A stretch of 64,000 nt of DNA from Sphaerulina vaccinii (GCA_022570795.1 JAKUDP010000025.1:821001-885000); one strand, 5' to 3'. Numbered from the stretch's first letter, positions 19,588 through 31,695 are shown. The notes: generated by a model not told the origin, from the letters alone. Translations and numbers: made by a program.

Positions 19588-21922
19588 GCACAACACCTCC
19601 GATGTCTCGACTTGGTTGGAGAGAGTTGGCTGCCACACTTTCTGAAGTTCATGTTGGCATAGTCGGATAGACGTGGGCGAGCTGAGATACTTTGTATAGG
19701 AAGACGCGTTCGTCTCAAGCCACGCTGGCGCGTCCGCGATGATCTCAATCTCATTGTTTTGACCTGTGAAGTGCTGTCAAGAACATCTCAGACGTACCAC
19801 TCGATACGGCGAGCAGGCAATGTCGTGCCAAATTTGTAATGTCTAGCTTCGAGTTCTTGCTTCTCAACTCGAGACGGGGAGTCCGATCATGTCTTGGACA
19901 GTCTTGCGTTGTTGCACAAGCATCAAGGATTGGTATGAGCTTGCCGCCGGAGTACACGACTCTAGCATGGATGTTTCGATCAATCGAAAGGCGTACAGTA
20001 GGTTTATGGCGGGCGATTGCCGGTAGGCGTTCCAGTTCATGCAAGCCCAGCCACAGAGCTGCGAGAACAGTTGAAAGCTACCACAAAACGAGAGCTTCGC
20101 ATCCTGTTGACGCGGCTCTCGTCGGCTCGTGATTGCTATTGTTGGTCGTACGAAGCAGCAATACGACGCGTCTTCGCTAAACTCCGACAATAATGGTTGT
20201 GATGAGAAGTAATCGCGAGACACGTCCTGAGCGATGTGACCTCAGCCAGTTATTAGTAATTTAGCAGTCGGAACAGGCATAAGAATTGTGCCTAAAAAGT
20301 CTTGCTTCTCGGCGTGAGAACACGGTCCGTAGATGAAGCGCGGGTGGCGTGGATGCTGGCTCTCCATGAGTGGTCAGAAACGGTACAATTGCACAAGAAG
20401 TTTTAGACTCTCTGACGTGCAGCTCGCGTTCTCTGCGGCTTCGGCGATCCTCTGGCAATTCTTGCCTATGTTTCGTGATTGATAGTGATTGATGAATAGC
20501 CAACAGAACGGCGTTCACATTCGAGGCGATGTGAAGGTCGCCAGATCGGGAGGTTTAAGCAAGGTAAAGCAATAGCGTCTGCCTCTACGCTCCCTGGTCC
20601 TTGCAATTCCGCGCTGTGGCCCGAGGGCTGGCTTGGAAGCTTTCAGCTCTGCTCTCTTCTTTGAGCCTTCCACGGCTTCTGTTACACGCATAGATGGATG
20701 TGAAATGAGAAGTAAGGAAGAGGGGCAGCACATTTCCGACGTGATAGTCCTTGAGAGCATCGTATCCTCGTCTGGCATGCCATGGGGATCGTGAAGATGG
20801 TAAGCGCGAAGTCCGCTCGGTTACGAGAAGCCGAGAAGTGCAGTGCTTGGGACGCAGATCTCTGCACGGTCTCTGTCCCTGGGCCATTGCGAACAACAAC
20901 GCCAGCGGAGTTGCGGCCCTGATGACCAGCCAGGCCTGTCACCTGCAGAAGAACAGGCGAGCCAGCTCGAGTCAGCCAGGGAGGCCATACCATAGGTGAA
21001 TTGATCGTGCTGTAGCAGTAGTCGCGGCGCGAAGAGAAGAGAGACCAGTCTTGATAGAGTAAGGTTTGCCTGTAGTTCGTGACGTAGCATTCGTGGTCCG
21101 GGAAGAACGGGCGCCTCTGCTCTCAACGACTTGCGTCTCACGGTCTCTCCCTCATCACCTGCAGTTCACTGTCTTGCTCGTTGTTATTCATCATCTTCTC
21201 ATCATCCTCGATGCGTGCGTGCCACATCTCAAAGCTTGAAGTGTGGCATAAGTGTGGAGTCCTTCAACCCTCTAGAGAACTCTTTTTCACTGGTCCTTGC
21301 AAACCACCAACGACTCAAGGTCGTTCCGAACGGGTACCTGACCAGCAGGTGGATCTTGTGTGGGTACATCGCAGAAGCGACAATAATCTTCGACATCAAC
21401 AAGACATCAGAGGATACCAGCGTCGACAACCCTCACAGCGACACTCTGCAACGGCCGCATCCTGCAGTCGTGAGGCACAGTGTCATCACAGCACACCTTC
21501 ACCGGGTCGGGATACCTGCAAGAGACGACGTAGCAAGTGCAAGTTCTTTGCAGGCCTCTCGCTTCAGAGTCCGCCGCCAAGCGCCTCTGTGGTTCCGCGC
21601 CTCGCGCCTTCCTTGAGCTTTGACGCTACTACGATCTCCATCAACCATACAACCACCACACCTCTACTTTCCATCAGATACACTTAGACGCGCGAGTCCA
21701 GCGCGCACGAAGTGTACTCGACATCACTTGGTGTCAACATCGACTCGGTGCGCACGCGCTTTCCTCATCTGCACAACAGCAACGTCTGCTGAAAATTCTC
21801 CACAGCATTTAACCAGTCGGGACGCTTCTCCGATGAATGCGGTCCAGCACTGAGTAAATACACTGGAGTGTCCCCGCCGCAGACTCCACCAGCACGATCC
21901 CCCCGCCAGTTCCATAAGCAGT
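19588..21922. other. Long intergenic / 5' leader of the zinc-finger gene
   Basis: 2.3 kb without a convincing gene. The last 500-800 bases are C/A-rich with CTCATCATC- and CACCACA-like tracts, resembling the long 5' leaders common for fungal transcription-factor genes. Plus-strand frames at 21131-21616 and 21181-21687 overlap in different phases with Ser/His-rich low-complexity translation; I read them as leader sequence. No RNA gene or repeat was recognised. Confidence 0.45.
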
Positions 21923-24900
21923 ATGGATACCAACCAGTACCAACAACACCCTTATGGGTACGCTCACAGCAACGGCAACGGCCAGGCCACCAACTCGCCT
22001 GCTGCCCAGCAACAACAACAGCAACCTGCGCAGGGAGCTCCAACACTCCCGCCGCTACAGCAAGCTCAGCAAGCAGGCCAGAATCAGAATGGCGGCTACT
22101 CCTTCGGCAATCTGTCGTACGGACAGCCCGGGAGCCAGTCCTCGACGCCAACCACACCGCACAATCCAGTGCTTCCAGGCGCGCAACAGGCGCATCCATA
22201 TCCTCCGCATATGTCCCCGACGACCACAGGAAGCATGGCTCCACCCACGGGCTACGCGAACCCCTACAACCCTGCGTTGCTGAACTACCCATCGTCGAGC
22301 TCAGCAGCTATGCCAGCAACCACGTCCGCCCTCCTACCGAACATTCGTCCGATGCCACCAGGTGGTATGATGCAGGGCAATCTTCCGAGTCTTGCGCAGG
22401 CTGGCCAGATGGGTGGAATGGGACAAGCACCATCATTCATGCAGGATGAGCAGCAACCTACTCACGTCGTAGGCTCTCAAGGACGACGTGGAATACTGCC
22501 GAGTGCGCCAGGTAGGCCAAACCCTCCAGCTCAAGGTACTGGCACCACCGCGAAGAGCATGATACCTCAGAAGGATGCCGATGGCAAGTATCCGTGCCCA
22601 CATTGCAACAAGACGTATCTGCACGCGAAGCACTTGAAGCGTCACCTGCTCAGACGTACGTATCTCATCTTCCATTCTTCAATCAAGCTCTAACGCCGCA
22701 CAGATACTGGTGATCGTCCATACATGTGTCACCTGTGCAAGGACACATTCTCCCGCTCGGACATCCTCAAGCGTCATTTCCAGAAATGCTCGCTACGACG
22801 AGGAAACCCGACAGGTGCTAACCACCTGGCACATCAGCGAAACCGCACGAACACTGGAAACAGGTTGTCTATCAGCAATCAAGAAGGACCAATTGGTCTA
22901 GCAGGTATGCCTGATGTGAATGGCGCGAATAACACGTACAATGCCAACGTTGTGGGTAGCAGTCCCAATGTCAATGGAGACTTATCTGCCAGATCCTCAA
23001 GAGCCAACAGTCTGATCGGTACTGGTAACATGAGCCACCGCACCAGTCTGAATGGTCTCGGGATCTTAGGCTCGAACACGCAAGGCGCAGATCAAGCGCA
23101 CCAAACTTCTGCACCGTATCAACCTGGCATGCACGCATATGCCATGCAGAACGCTCAACAGGCACACAACGGCGGACAAATGCCTAATCCTTATTCTTTC
23201 CCACAACCTCAGATGAACGGCAACGTCTACAATGGACAACAATCTCAACAGCAACAACAGCAGCAGATGTCTTTTTTAGGCCAGCAGAGTTCGCGCTTCG
23301 CCAACAGCCAGGTGAACAACCATCAGCAGATGCCAAGCACTGATGGCCACGGTCTCGATTGGACCCGTGTGTTTACGCAAGGAGGCCAGGATGGTTATAT
23401 CGGTAACCATTCTGCGAACGCGAGCTCGCAAGGAAATGCTCATATCAAAACCGAACCGGACACGAAGCAAGACTTTCCCGTGTCCCAGGACTTCAACAAC
23501 GAGTCTTTTTTAGGTAGTCTTTACTCTCACCCAGGTGGCTTTGGTGGTGAGATGGCGGATCACGGCGTACCGGGATTCCCCAACTGGGGCATGGACGATC
23601 CCCTGCAAGCCAAAGTCGACAGCCTCATCCAGCATTGCTTTCCAAATGGCGTGGACCATTTACAAAACGACCAAGCTGCTTTGCTCATGCAAAGCGTGCT
23701 GAAGGTGGACAGGCTCAAGCACTTTGCTGAGCACTACACCTCGTTCCATGGACACTGGCCGATCCTGCACATGCCGACCTTCAAGTTGACTAACGCTAAC
23801 AACAATCTTGTACTCGCAATGCTCTGCATAGGTGCTGTCTACAGTCCCGAGCTTGCCGTCCACCAGACGCGCCAGCTTATGGAGTTTGTCAAAGCTACGG
23901 TCTATGCCAACTGCAGCATCTATACCCGCACTCTGAACGGACAAACAGATGGACTCGGAGACCAGCCGAGCGAGATCGAAGACCTGCAGGCACTGTCGAT
24001 GTTGCAGACCACATTCACGTGGCACGGTGATGCAGCGCAAAGGCAAGGCGCTAGGGGCGAATTCCCAATGCTGGTCCGCATTGCGAAGGCCATGAACTTG
24101 TGCGTCTCGGCACATGCCGGCCATCCTGCGTACAGTGTACTGCACAACACCCGAATGTCTCAAGCCGGTCAGTATCCAGGACAGAACTGGAACTGGCAGT
24201 CTTGGCTCGAGCAAGAGAAGCGGAATCGTGTGCTTTACCAGATCCTGGTTACTGATGCTGCAATGGTCATGTACTTCAACAGCACGCCGCTGTTTGATCC
24301 GCTCGAAATCCGCTTGATGCTTCCTGCGGATGACGCCGCCTGGGATGCTACTAGCTACCAGGACTGCGCCAATGCCTTAGGACTCAATGGAACCCACGCT
24401 CAGAATAAGAACGTCACTGGTACTCGGAAGCCGGTGCAGCCACATATGCGCGATGCGATGCGCACCTTGCTCGACCAGTATGCGTCTTTCCAACCAGGGA
24501 CAACGAATGTGTATTCGAAGTTCATGCTTGTGCATGCTCTTATCATCCGTATCGTGAACTGTCAAAAGGCGTTGCTCGGACCAGATCAGCCAGTGCAGCC
24601 GTTCACCCTGAACCTGAACGGCAGTACGCCTGCCACTCCACAGTCACAGAACGACTGGCTTGAGCAACACAACGGTGGCAGCAGTCGCCCGCACAGCGCC
24701 AGTAACAGTGGTCATGGCACACCGACCGAGATACAAAGCCCAAAGCAGAACAATGCATTGGCAGCACAGCAGGAAAAGAAGCGTCTTGGTCAAGCGCTCG
24801 AGAAGTGGAAGAAGATGTGGGACATCGACATGGAGCTCCAATACCCACCCTCGCATTACCAGCAGCGTCGATTTGGCTTCAGTCGTGATGGCGTTCACTT

Positions 24901-25171
24901 CTTCTACCTCGGTCGCAGCTTCCTGCAGTCCCAGAACGCGTCTGACTTCACACTTCCGGCTGATATGCGCTTCAAGCGCGTGATGACTTTGCTGAAGCGC
25001 ATCAAGACCAGTTTCCGCGATAGCGAAACTAATGGTCAGGACGTTGGCTCGGTTGGGGATATCGATGATCAATACGGGCTGGACAATCTCACACTCGACA
25101 TGAAGTTGCTCTTCAAGCCCTATAACAGCCAGCTCGACAGTCCTGTTGCTAGCATACAGACACAATCTTAG
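21923..25171 (+). CDS. C2H2 zinc-finger / fungal_trans transcription factor
   Basis: Predicted 1066-residue nuclear regulator: exons 21923-22655 and 22704-25171, intron GTACGT...CTAAC...CACAG (48 bp) splitting the histidine codon that completes finger 1. Residues 1-220 are a Gln/Pro/Asn-rich disordered region. Finger 1 is C225-x2-C228-x12-H241-x3-H245, the linker is TGDRPY, and finger 2 is C253-x2-C256-x12-H269-x3-C273, a C2HC variant. Glutamine runs follow. A fungal-specific transcription factor domain then begins near residue 575 (HFAEHYTSFHGHWPILHMPTF, LVLAMLCIGAVYSPELA) and continues to the C-terminus. This C2H2-plus-fungal_trans layout is known in a handful of ascomycete regulators; the ortholog cannot be named from sequence alone. 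The start is the first ATG after a long leader. It is likely subject to leader-mediated control, but none is demonstrated. Confidence 0.88.
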
Positions 25172-27440
25172 CTTCCAGAATTTGGCGGGATCGTCTCGCA
25201 GCTCTTTTGCATTCATGGCGCATAAAAGTTCGATTGCATTGAAACCTGGACGACCAAGGCATTGACGAGACATGACTGTCGGCATACCGTACGGAGTTCT
25301 GCTTCTTCTGATATGGACACGAATCGGCGCGAAGGAAAGCGACTTGCTTCATTTGCTTTTACACAAGATTACACGGAGGCTACAGTGATACGATTGAAAC
25401 AGAACATAACGAGACATAGACTATAGAAGGAGTTGGTGGCTGGTGCCAGACCTTGGCCGTAACGGCGGCCTCTACCCGCTAAAGAGAAAAGGAGGCGTTT
25501 TTTATCTGCGCGCACTACTGGTCTTTGTTGTTCGTTGACAGCAGTTGGGCGGTGGGCTACGAGTTCAAACGAAAGCATGGTGGAGAGGCGAAGAGGAATT
25601 CTGCTATTGTCACATTCTTCTACGGACTGCTGAGACTGCGATGAGGGATGTGGCTAGATCACTGGGGCGCAAGCTCTACGGACTGAGTACTTGTCATTCA
25701 CGTTGTTCAAAGGCGTCTTGCTTCATTCTCTGCGGCAGCAACACGAAAGGATTGGTTGATGCTGGTCATACTCGTGTTACTGTCACAATTGAATCATATT
25801 ATTACTGAACAGCCACCTTTCTGGCATCTCCTTTCGGCTTTCGCACGTAACCTGATACCGCTAGCACTGACCTAGAGTCACTGGCCAAGACAAACAACCA
25901 CGACGCAGGGCGACATCCACCCTCAGTATCTTCGCATCATTTGACATCACAACTGAGACATTGCTGCAGAGATCTCGACTTTCCACTTCCCCAGTGGTTT
26001 CGCGCAGCCGGCCGTCTCTGTCCGGCGCGGGCCTTACCTCCTATACCGTTACATCAGACATCCGCACTATGATGGAACATGACAAAGATCGTGTTCGAAC
26101 TGCACGTCACGCACATCTAGGATGTCTCGAGGGCACTTCGGCATCACATCACAAAGAAACCAGCAAGTATGCCGAATGACTGAGACCGAGCGGCTGGATC
26201 TTCGGCAATACAAGGATCATTCGCTAGTAGATGGTGTGAGAAAATCTGACGAGGGCGGCAATCAAGGACGGCTAAAGTGGTCACTGTGAAGGTCCAGGAG
26301 AGTTGAGATTAGGCAAAGATTGTTACCCTACGATGTGTGTCGGTTCCGAAAGCTGAAGGCCGAATATCAGGCAGGAGAGAGATTCCAGGTTGCTTCCATC
26401 GTTCGACGAAACCACCATAAGTCTCAGCCACAGTCGCAGACACATTACTCTGCACTCGAGCCACATGTGGAGTGAGTAAGAAACAACCACACCTCGCGGC
26501 CCGACCTACAGCATCGGCATAGGATGTAAACTCCCGACCTGATCGTGCGTGGCTCCTGAAAGAGTGGGCATATGGAGCACGCGACCGCGTGCCTGGACCT
26601 CACCTTCTCAGCAGTTTGGCCACTTGATCCCTTTGCAAACCGAGGCTTCGGTGCCTTGACGGTCTATTGCTTACGGATCCGAAAGGTGACAGACCTTCCT
26701 GGTGTGTTTGATGTTTCTGGGATATACATCACTTGCAGTTTCGCTAAGGCGGGAGCTACATCCTGGAGATCATACACTCTACTTTCGGATAGTGCTCCGA
26801 TTTGGATCTTCGATGAGAGAAGCTCGAGCTTTTGATGCGTACGGCAGAGAAGACGGCAGTGTGGTGGACGGAATGTGTTCCTCGCGAGTCGCGAAGCAGG
26901 GATGTAGTTGAGGGAGAGTGTGCTGTGGTATTGGTATAGCTCCACTATAGGCTGAGGTCGAGATGTGACAGACAACACTGAGTACAGATGATGCCTCCAG
27001 CAACGACCACCTCATGTGGCAAGCCTTCGCAATGGGCTCGTGGTACAACAGAGAATACTCAACGCTCTAGCAAGGCAGAACCTGCCTTGTAGCTGTCAGC
27101 AGTCTGACGCTCCCAGTCAATGATGACTGTCACCATCTTGAAGCCACCTGCCTCGCACATATCGACAACTGGGCCAACAAGGCCTAGTCTCGATGGTATC
27201 TTGATTCTGCCGCCGAGATTGTGCGTCTCCTAGACCAAGAAGACCGAGATGTTGAAGGCGGGAAGATGTGTGGTAGCATGGTCATAAACTCGTGGCTGTG
27301 GAGCTTAGGTCTCGACCTGAACCGAAGTCTGCTTTCGCATTATCATTCATGACTTGCACCCGATTTCTACCTGGATAAAATCCGACTCCAAGGCAACACA
27401 CCTCAAATCTCGTTACATGCACAACAAGACTCATCCTGTA
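25172..27440. other. Long intergenic region, nothing convincing seen
   Basis: 2.3 kb between the zinc-finger gene and the accessory block. Open frames are short, mixed-phase and compositionally random. No transposon terminus, tRNA or satellite was recognised. The boundary with the accessory genes lies here. Confidence 0.4.
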
Positions 27441-28460
27441 ATGGAGAACATGGCTTCGTCCATGGACAAGCACTACGCTGGCTTAAGTGATCTGCCGCAA
27501 GAGCTTATGGACCAAATATTCGACTGCATCCAGCCATCTCTTGTATGCGAACGTAAAGTGGTGCTGGGCACCCGCAACCCTGGCATCAGAACGACGGAGG
27601 CCATCCAACTTCTCAAGACTCTGCGTTCAATCTCCCGAGACTGGAAAGCACAGGCAGATGCTGTATTCTTCGGTCAGAACACATTCGGAGTGTGTCCTTT
27701 ATGGACGAAGAGAAATCCTACAGGAGACAAAGGGTGCCCACCTTCAATGCACAAGTACATCTTGGAGCATGTCGAATCCATCCGAGTCTATTTTCGACCG
27801 CGCGGGGTGGATCATCAAGTCGATATCTGTGAAATAGTGTACAAGGATGGACAGGGTAAATGGCAACACGAGCTGGAATACGTCCAGCCTTATGGCTCTA
27901 TGACATGGGCAAGGATAATCCTATCGACCTATGGCGAAATATGTCCAGCGTGGAATCCGGTATTCGAAGACAAGCCGCCACACTCACCTCTGCTCGCCGA
28001 AGAGCTTGACGCTGTGGGAAGAAGACTGTCATGCCTCGCGGCGCGTGCGATTGGCAAGTACGATATTGTCGACAACGAGCTCGTGTACGCAACACCTGGA
28101 TGGTTTCCAAGGTGCTGTAGATGCGACAGGTTGACATGCTGTGAGTGCTTATCAGATGTGTGTATCCACGCAGAATATAGGCTATCACAGCCGACGCCAC
28201 CATTCTCTGCGCAGCCCAAAGCTATTCCCCATGGAACCAGAAAGGAACCTACTGCCGGCATTTCTGGTGCGATCACTACGCCGCTCGAACCAATTCCACT
28301 CGCTAGGGAGATGTCCTTCGACAGGAAAGGACGAGACATTAGGTGGCCTAGCGGTTCAGATCAGAGAAGTCCCTCAGAAAAAGGGGGTTGCGCTGGCTTC
28401 TTGATCACGTACCTCCGAAAATACACTCGATTCTTTCGAAATGGCCGCACGCGGCGATAG
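27441..28460 (+). CDS. F-box-like hypothetical protein
   Basis: Open frame for 339 residues from the ATG before ENMASSMDK (an upstream in-frame ATG at 27354 gives 368). The motif LSDLPQELMDQIFDCIQPSL is a typical F-box-like N-terminus. The middle holds aromatic-rich segments (SIRVYFRPRGVDHQVDI). A Cys-rich patch CCRCDRLTCCECLSDVC near residues 250-265 could bind metal. A good splice donor (GTGAGT at 28141) lies inside the frame, directly after the first cysteines of the patch. The C-terminal third may therefore be replaced by a different frame after splicing; I could not fix the acceptor. The gene is followed on the same strand by another accessory gene. No ortholog is recognised. Confidence 0.55.
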   Translation: MENMASSMDKHYAGLSDLPQELMDQIFDCIQPSLVCERKVVLGTRNPGIRTTEAIQLLKTLRSISRDWKAQADAVFFGQNTFGVCPLWTKRNPTGDKGCPPSMHKYILEHVESIRVYFRPRGVDHQVDICEIVYKDGQGKWQHELEYVQPYGSMTWARIILSTYGEICPAWNPVFEDKPPHSPLLAEELDAVGRRLSCLAARAIGKYDIVDNELVYATPGWFPRCCRCDRLTCCECLSDVCIHAEYRLSQPTPPFSAQPKAIPHGTRKEPTAGISGAITTPLEPIPLAREMSFDRKGRDIRWPSGSDQRSPSEKGGCAGFLITYLRKYTRFFRNGRTRR

Positions 28461-28813
28461 CATATCGACATCTGGCCACAGCGACCACCAAGGATTCACG
28501 CACCCTGTGAATCACGAAGGACCATGAAGTGAGGACATATTCCATAGCGAGTTCGTAGTGGTAAGCAATACAAAGATTGTTGAGTGGCCGACACAAGCTC
28601 AAGGTTCATCGCTACCAGCATTTACGTCTACACGTGGTATATAAATTCAGCGACGCCCAGCGACTCATCGTATATCTGACTTTCCTGGAGCTTACCAGAT
28701 CACACTCGAACACATACAAGCACATATTCAAGATTGATACAGACTGCCTACATCTCCTGGACCTCATCTATCTACGGCAAGCACAGGGGTCATACGAATG
28801 CTCACGCGCCACC
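28461..28813. other. Intergenic / leader of the myristoylated-protein gene
   Basis: The frame of the following gene is open upstream to 28577, but the strong CGCCACCATGG start context is at 28814, so this part is read as 5' leader. Nothing else was seen. Confidence 0.4.
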
Positions 28814-29287
28814 ATGGGCCAAATCCACTCACAAGTCAAAGAGGAGCGACCGGTGACGATGATAAAGCAGAGACTCGTGACCTGTCGAGCACAGCCGCTG
28901 TCAGAAGCGGACTTTCGTCAACTCGCATTTAGATCATGGGAGCGGCAGAAACAGGAGATCAGGAAGAGAATACTGGATCAGGCGCGCGCAGAAACCCGAT
29001 CGAAACCAAGACCTACACTAGCGCTACCGACTCTCGAAGCTCATCTTACTCTCCGAAGGTACGAGTTCGTCCACAAGTATGCCGGTTACCTGAATCTCGA
29101 AATACCAACTTGGGCACACATTTGCCAGATCGACGAGTCGGTGAAACAGTATTGGACTGCTCTAAGCGAACAACTTTTATCCGAAAACCAGGCTTGGAGA
29201 GCCACAGACGTAGAAATGAGCAACTACGATTATAAACTTAAGGAAGAGTTGTGTCCTTATACAACAGCCTTGGACAAGCTTCAGTGA
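28814..29287 (+). CDS. Putative N-myristoylated lineage-specific protein, stopped by in-frame TGA
   Basis: 157-residue product starting MGQIHSQVKEE in a near-perfect initiation context (GCCACCATGG). Gly2 with Ser6 fits the N-myristoyltransferase consensus, so a membrane-attached protein is inferred. The body is charged and helical (RSWERQKQEIRKRILDQ) and includes YWTALSEQLLSENQAW. This resembles FWTSLDEQIRAESDLW in the minus-strand gene at 29960-30673, which also begins MG...S. The frame ends at TGA (29285-29287), yet the same frame continues open for another 183 codons to 29839. A single nonsense mutation, readthrough, or an unrecognised intron could explain this. I found no splice pair that removes the TGA in frame with good motifs. 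Family unknown. Confidence 0.55.
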   Translation: MGQIHSQVKEERPVTMIKQRLVTCRAQPLSEADFRQLAFRSWERQKQEIRKRILDQARAETRSKPRPTLALPTLEAHLTLRRYEFVHKYAGYLNLEIPTWAHICQIDESVKQYWTALSEQLLSENQAWRATDVEMSNYDYKLKEELCPYTTALDKLQ

Positions 29288-29839
29288 TATACCGGGAAGT
29301 ATCCGAACTACATACATCACCGATCAAAGTTGGTTACTCACAATGTGCAAGTCGTTCATCTCTTTGCGAACAGACTGAGACATGGCTATCCCGGTCTTTC
29401 TGAGTTGCACACGCCGAACGGAGTGTATATCGCGAACACTCTTGCTCAGACCATCTTCTGGGACATACATGATCTTGATCGCTACGACATTTGTCCTGCT
29501 GAGTGGGATAGAAGAGCGGTAAGAATTGGGATCAAACGATTGAGAGATGAGTGGTTTGATACCTGGTCGCCCACGAATTGGACTATACCTCACACCTGGA
29601 TGCGAACAAGAAGGCTAGAGAGATTGATGGAGGAGCAGGAAGCCCGAATGATGAGAAGAAGAAGATGTCGCAAGAAGAACTTATCGGCTGATGACAAAGG
29701 CCACATAGAAACATGCGACGATGGCAGCGTGCTGTGGTCTCGAGACAAGATAAGCAATGGGCCTCATATGTGGTTGCCGACGAAGGAGTTGATAAAGGAA
29801 ATGGAGAGCAGGAGAAGCGATGAATACAGTATACTGTAA
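29288..29839 (+). other. In-frame continuation after the TGA
   Basis: 183 codons in the same frame as the preceding ORF, with no ATG before the motif-rich part. The translation looks protein-like: QTIFWDIHDLDRYDICPAEW, then an Arg/Glu-rich helix (MEEQEARMMRRRR), and GPHMWLPTKELIKEME near the end. It may be the lost C-terminal half of the upstream gene, or a second exon. It ends about 120 bases before the convergent gene. Confidence 0.45.
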
Positions 29840-29959
29840 TGATGATGAGAAAGCTCACGGAAAAACGACGCCCACTGGGACTTTCCGCAACCCCAGATCG
29901 GCACAGCGTTGGGCACTCGATCGCAGCACAAGAACGCGCTTCGGATCTTCGCCTCTGCC

Positions 29960-30673
29960 CTATTTATCGGCCTTTATAGTCGAAAGATGTACCAAACGCT
30001 TCAGTAGCTCGTCCCTACTACACTGCTTCTGCGAGCATGGACTGGCAGCCACATTGATCGCGATCAAACAACTCTCAAGAGTCCAATTCTTCGTCTCTGC
30101 CACTTTGTGGATACTCCAAGTCCAAGGGCACTGCTTTTCGCGCGAAGCATAATCCAAGACTTCCCAGAGATCGCTCTCCGCGCGTATCTGCTCATCAAGT
30201 GAAGTCCAGAAGTGTGCGTCTGTGGGTGTCTTCTCCGCGTCAGGACCAGGTTTCCAGAATTTCCCAGTGATCATAGCACTATATTCAACCTTTGCAATTC
30301 GCCTGGCCTTGGAAAGTACTCGTACAGCTACGTCTTGACTCATTCCCCTAGCCACAGGATGACCGAGAGAAGCAAAGGTCCTGAGTCGAAGAATGTTCAT
30401 CTCCATGTCATGGACTGCTGACTGTGCCTTTGCGATCTCTCCTCTAGTAGCATTCTTTCTGCTCATGACTGCGAGCGCTGCTTCTGCTGCATCTCCAAGG
30501 GCCCATAGGTCGCACAGGGATTCTGAAGCACCCACACGATTCGATTTCATGCAGTATTTGGTCCACTTCACGCTTACTTGGATGCGTGATTTTGTGTATC
30601 CATCGGGATTCTCTGTTGACACTAGATCCTCTGGAGGACAAAGATTCGTGTTGTTCGATTGTTGGTTGCCCAT
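29960..30673 (-). CDS. Putative N-myristoylated lineage-specific protein
   Basis: Single-exon 237-residue protein starting MGNQQSNNTNLCPPEDL. Gly2 and Ser6 match the N-myristoylation pattern, so attachment to membranes is inferred. The core is helical, with an Ala-rich stretch (LGDAAEAALAVMSRKNA) and FWTSLDEQIRAESDLW, which aligns with a segment of the plus-strand MGQIHS protein 700 bases away. CPWTW versus CPYTT follows at similar spacing in both. The two look like diverged paralogs now in convergent orientation. The C-terminus contains four cysteines within about 20 residues. Start: first ATG and consensus match. I recognise no named family. An accessory, rapidly evolving gene, perhaps effector- or signalling-related, but that is speculation. 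Confidence 0.62.
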   Translation of the reverse strand: MGNQQSNNTNLCPPEDLVSTENPDGYTKSRIQVSVKWTKYCMKSNRVGASESLCDLWALGDAAEAALAVMSRKNATRGEIAKAQSAVHDMEMNILRLRTFASLGHPVARGMSQDVAVRVLSKARRIAKVEYSAMITGKFWKPGPDAEKTPTDAHFWTSLDEQIRAESDLWEVLDYASREKQCPWTWSIHKVAETKNWTLESCLIAINVAASPCSQKQCSRDELLKRLVHLSTIKADK

Positions 30674-31695
30674 TGTCGAGATTTCGAGAGGCGCTGAAGA
30701 CGTTGAATCTAAATTAGAGTAGAATAAACGGCGAGATCGAGTGACCTAACAATCACAGCCATTTGTGCAGTATTCGACACCTATACACAACGAGAGAACA
30801 GCCAATTGCTGGTAGCAAGAAAGTCTACTCGGACTGGTACCAACCATTCCATACTGCAGTATTGCTTACCAAGACATACATCATGCTATCGAGACTGCCT
30901 GAACTTCTTGAATAACTCTCCACGGCTGTGAAATGTTCTGTCAAGCACTCTTGTCGGGGGCGATGCGCAGCCCAGGGGGCGACGTTGAGAATGCGTACGC
31001 GCTACAGAATTGCCTTGAGTGGCGTGGTGCCTTTCAGAAGACAGAGATTGATCGAATGTACTCAAGAACTTTTGATTTGTGTCTCCTCCAAACCCCTTCT
31101 CGGGACTTCTCGCGAAAGCCTCCCAAGCATTCGGAAGTCTTCGTCTCAGCCTCCGTATCCTCCCTGGCAGATCAGACGTTCCAAACACCATAGGAATGTC
31201 ACTCGAATGATACGCTCCAAGACTCAGAATCGGCCACTCTCCGAAGTATCTTGTCCTCCAAACCGGAACGAGAGTCGCAGAATGTCATTGTTTCTGATGT
31301 GGACAAGAGGGTCGCGAACCACTAGCTGGAGAAACGCGGGCACGCAATGTTTGCTGTGTGTCTTAACGCGTTTGCACTAGCAACAACGGGCGCTGAGCAT
31401 GACGCGCCGTGAAGACAACGCGTCGTCTCGAGAAGCGACTAGGCTCGGTTAGGCACATTAAGAGGCATTCAGGAAAGAAGCCTCGATAACAGAGAGCAGC
31501 ACAGAGGTGACTTGAACCCCCAAGTCAGAACTCGCGTACATAGGCATGACCAAGATATCTGTCCAAGCGATCAGCAAACGTGGTGGGCTCGACGTCTTCT
31601 TCGCACTATACTCATCGTATTTTCGCTCTGCATCGATCAAGTTCAAACAAATGTCTTCATTTCACATCTCATCATTCATGCATTCGTCCCAAGAC
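30674..31695. other. Intergenic, nothing convincing seen
   Basis: About 1 kb between the myristoylated-protein gene and the end of the GT90 gene. Bases 31500-31535 contain a B-box-like string on the minus strand, but no cloverleaf forms. Open frames look random. Confidence 0.4.

Noticed and set aside
21131..21687. Overlapping 161- and 168-codon frames before the zinc-finger gene
   Set aside because: Two phases open at once with Ser/His low complexity; more likely the C/A-rich 5' leader.
31490..31540. Minus-strand string TTGGGGGTTCAAGTCACC resembling a tRNA B box
   Set aside because: No T-stem pairing and no D-arm or anticodon arm at the right distance.
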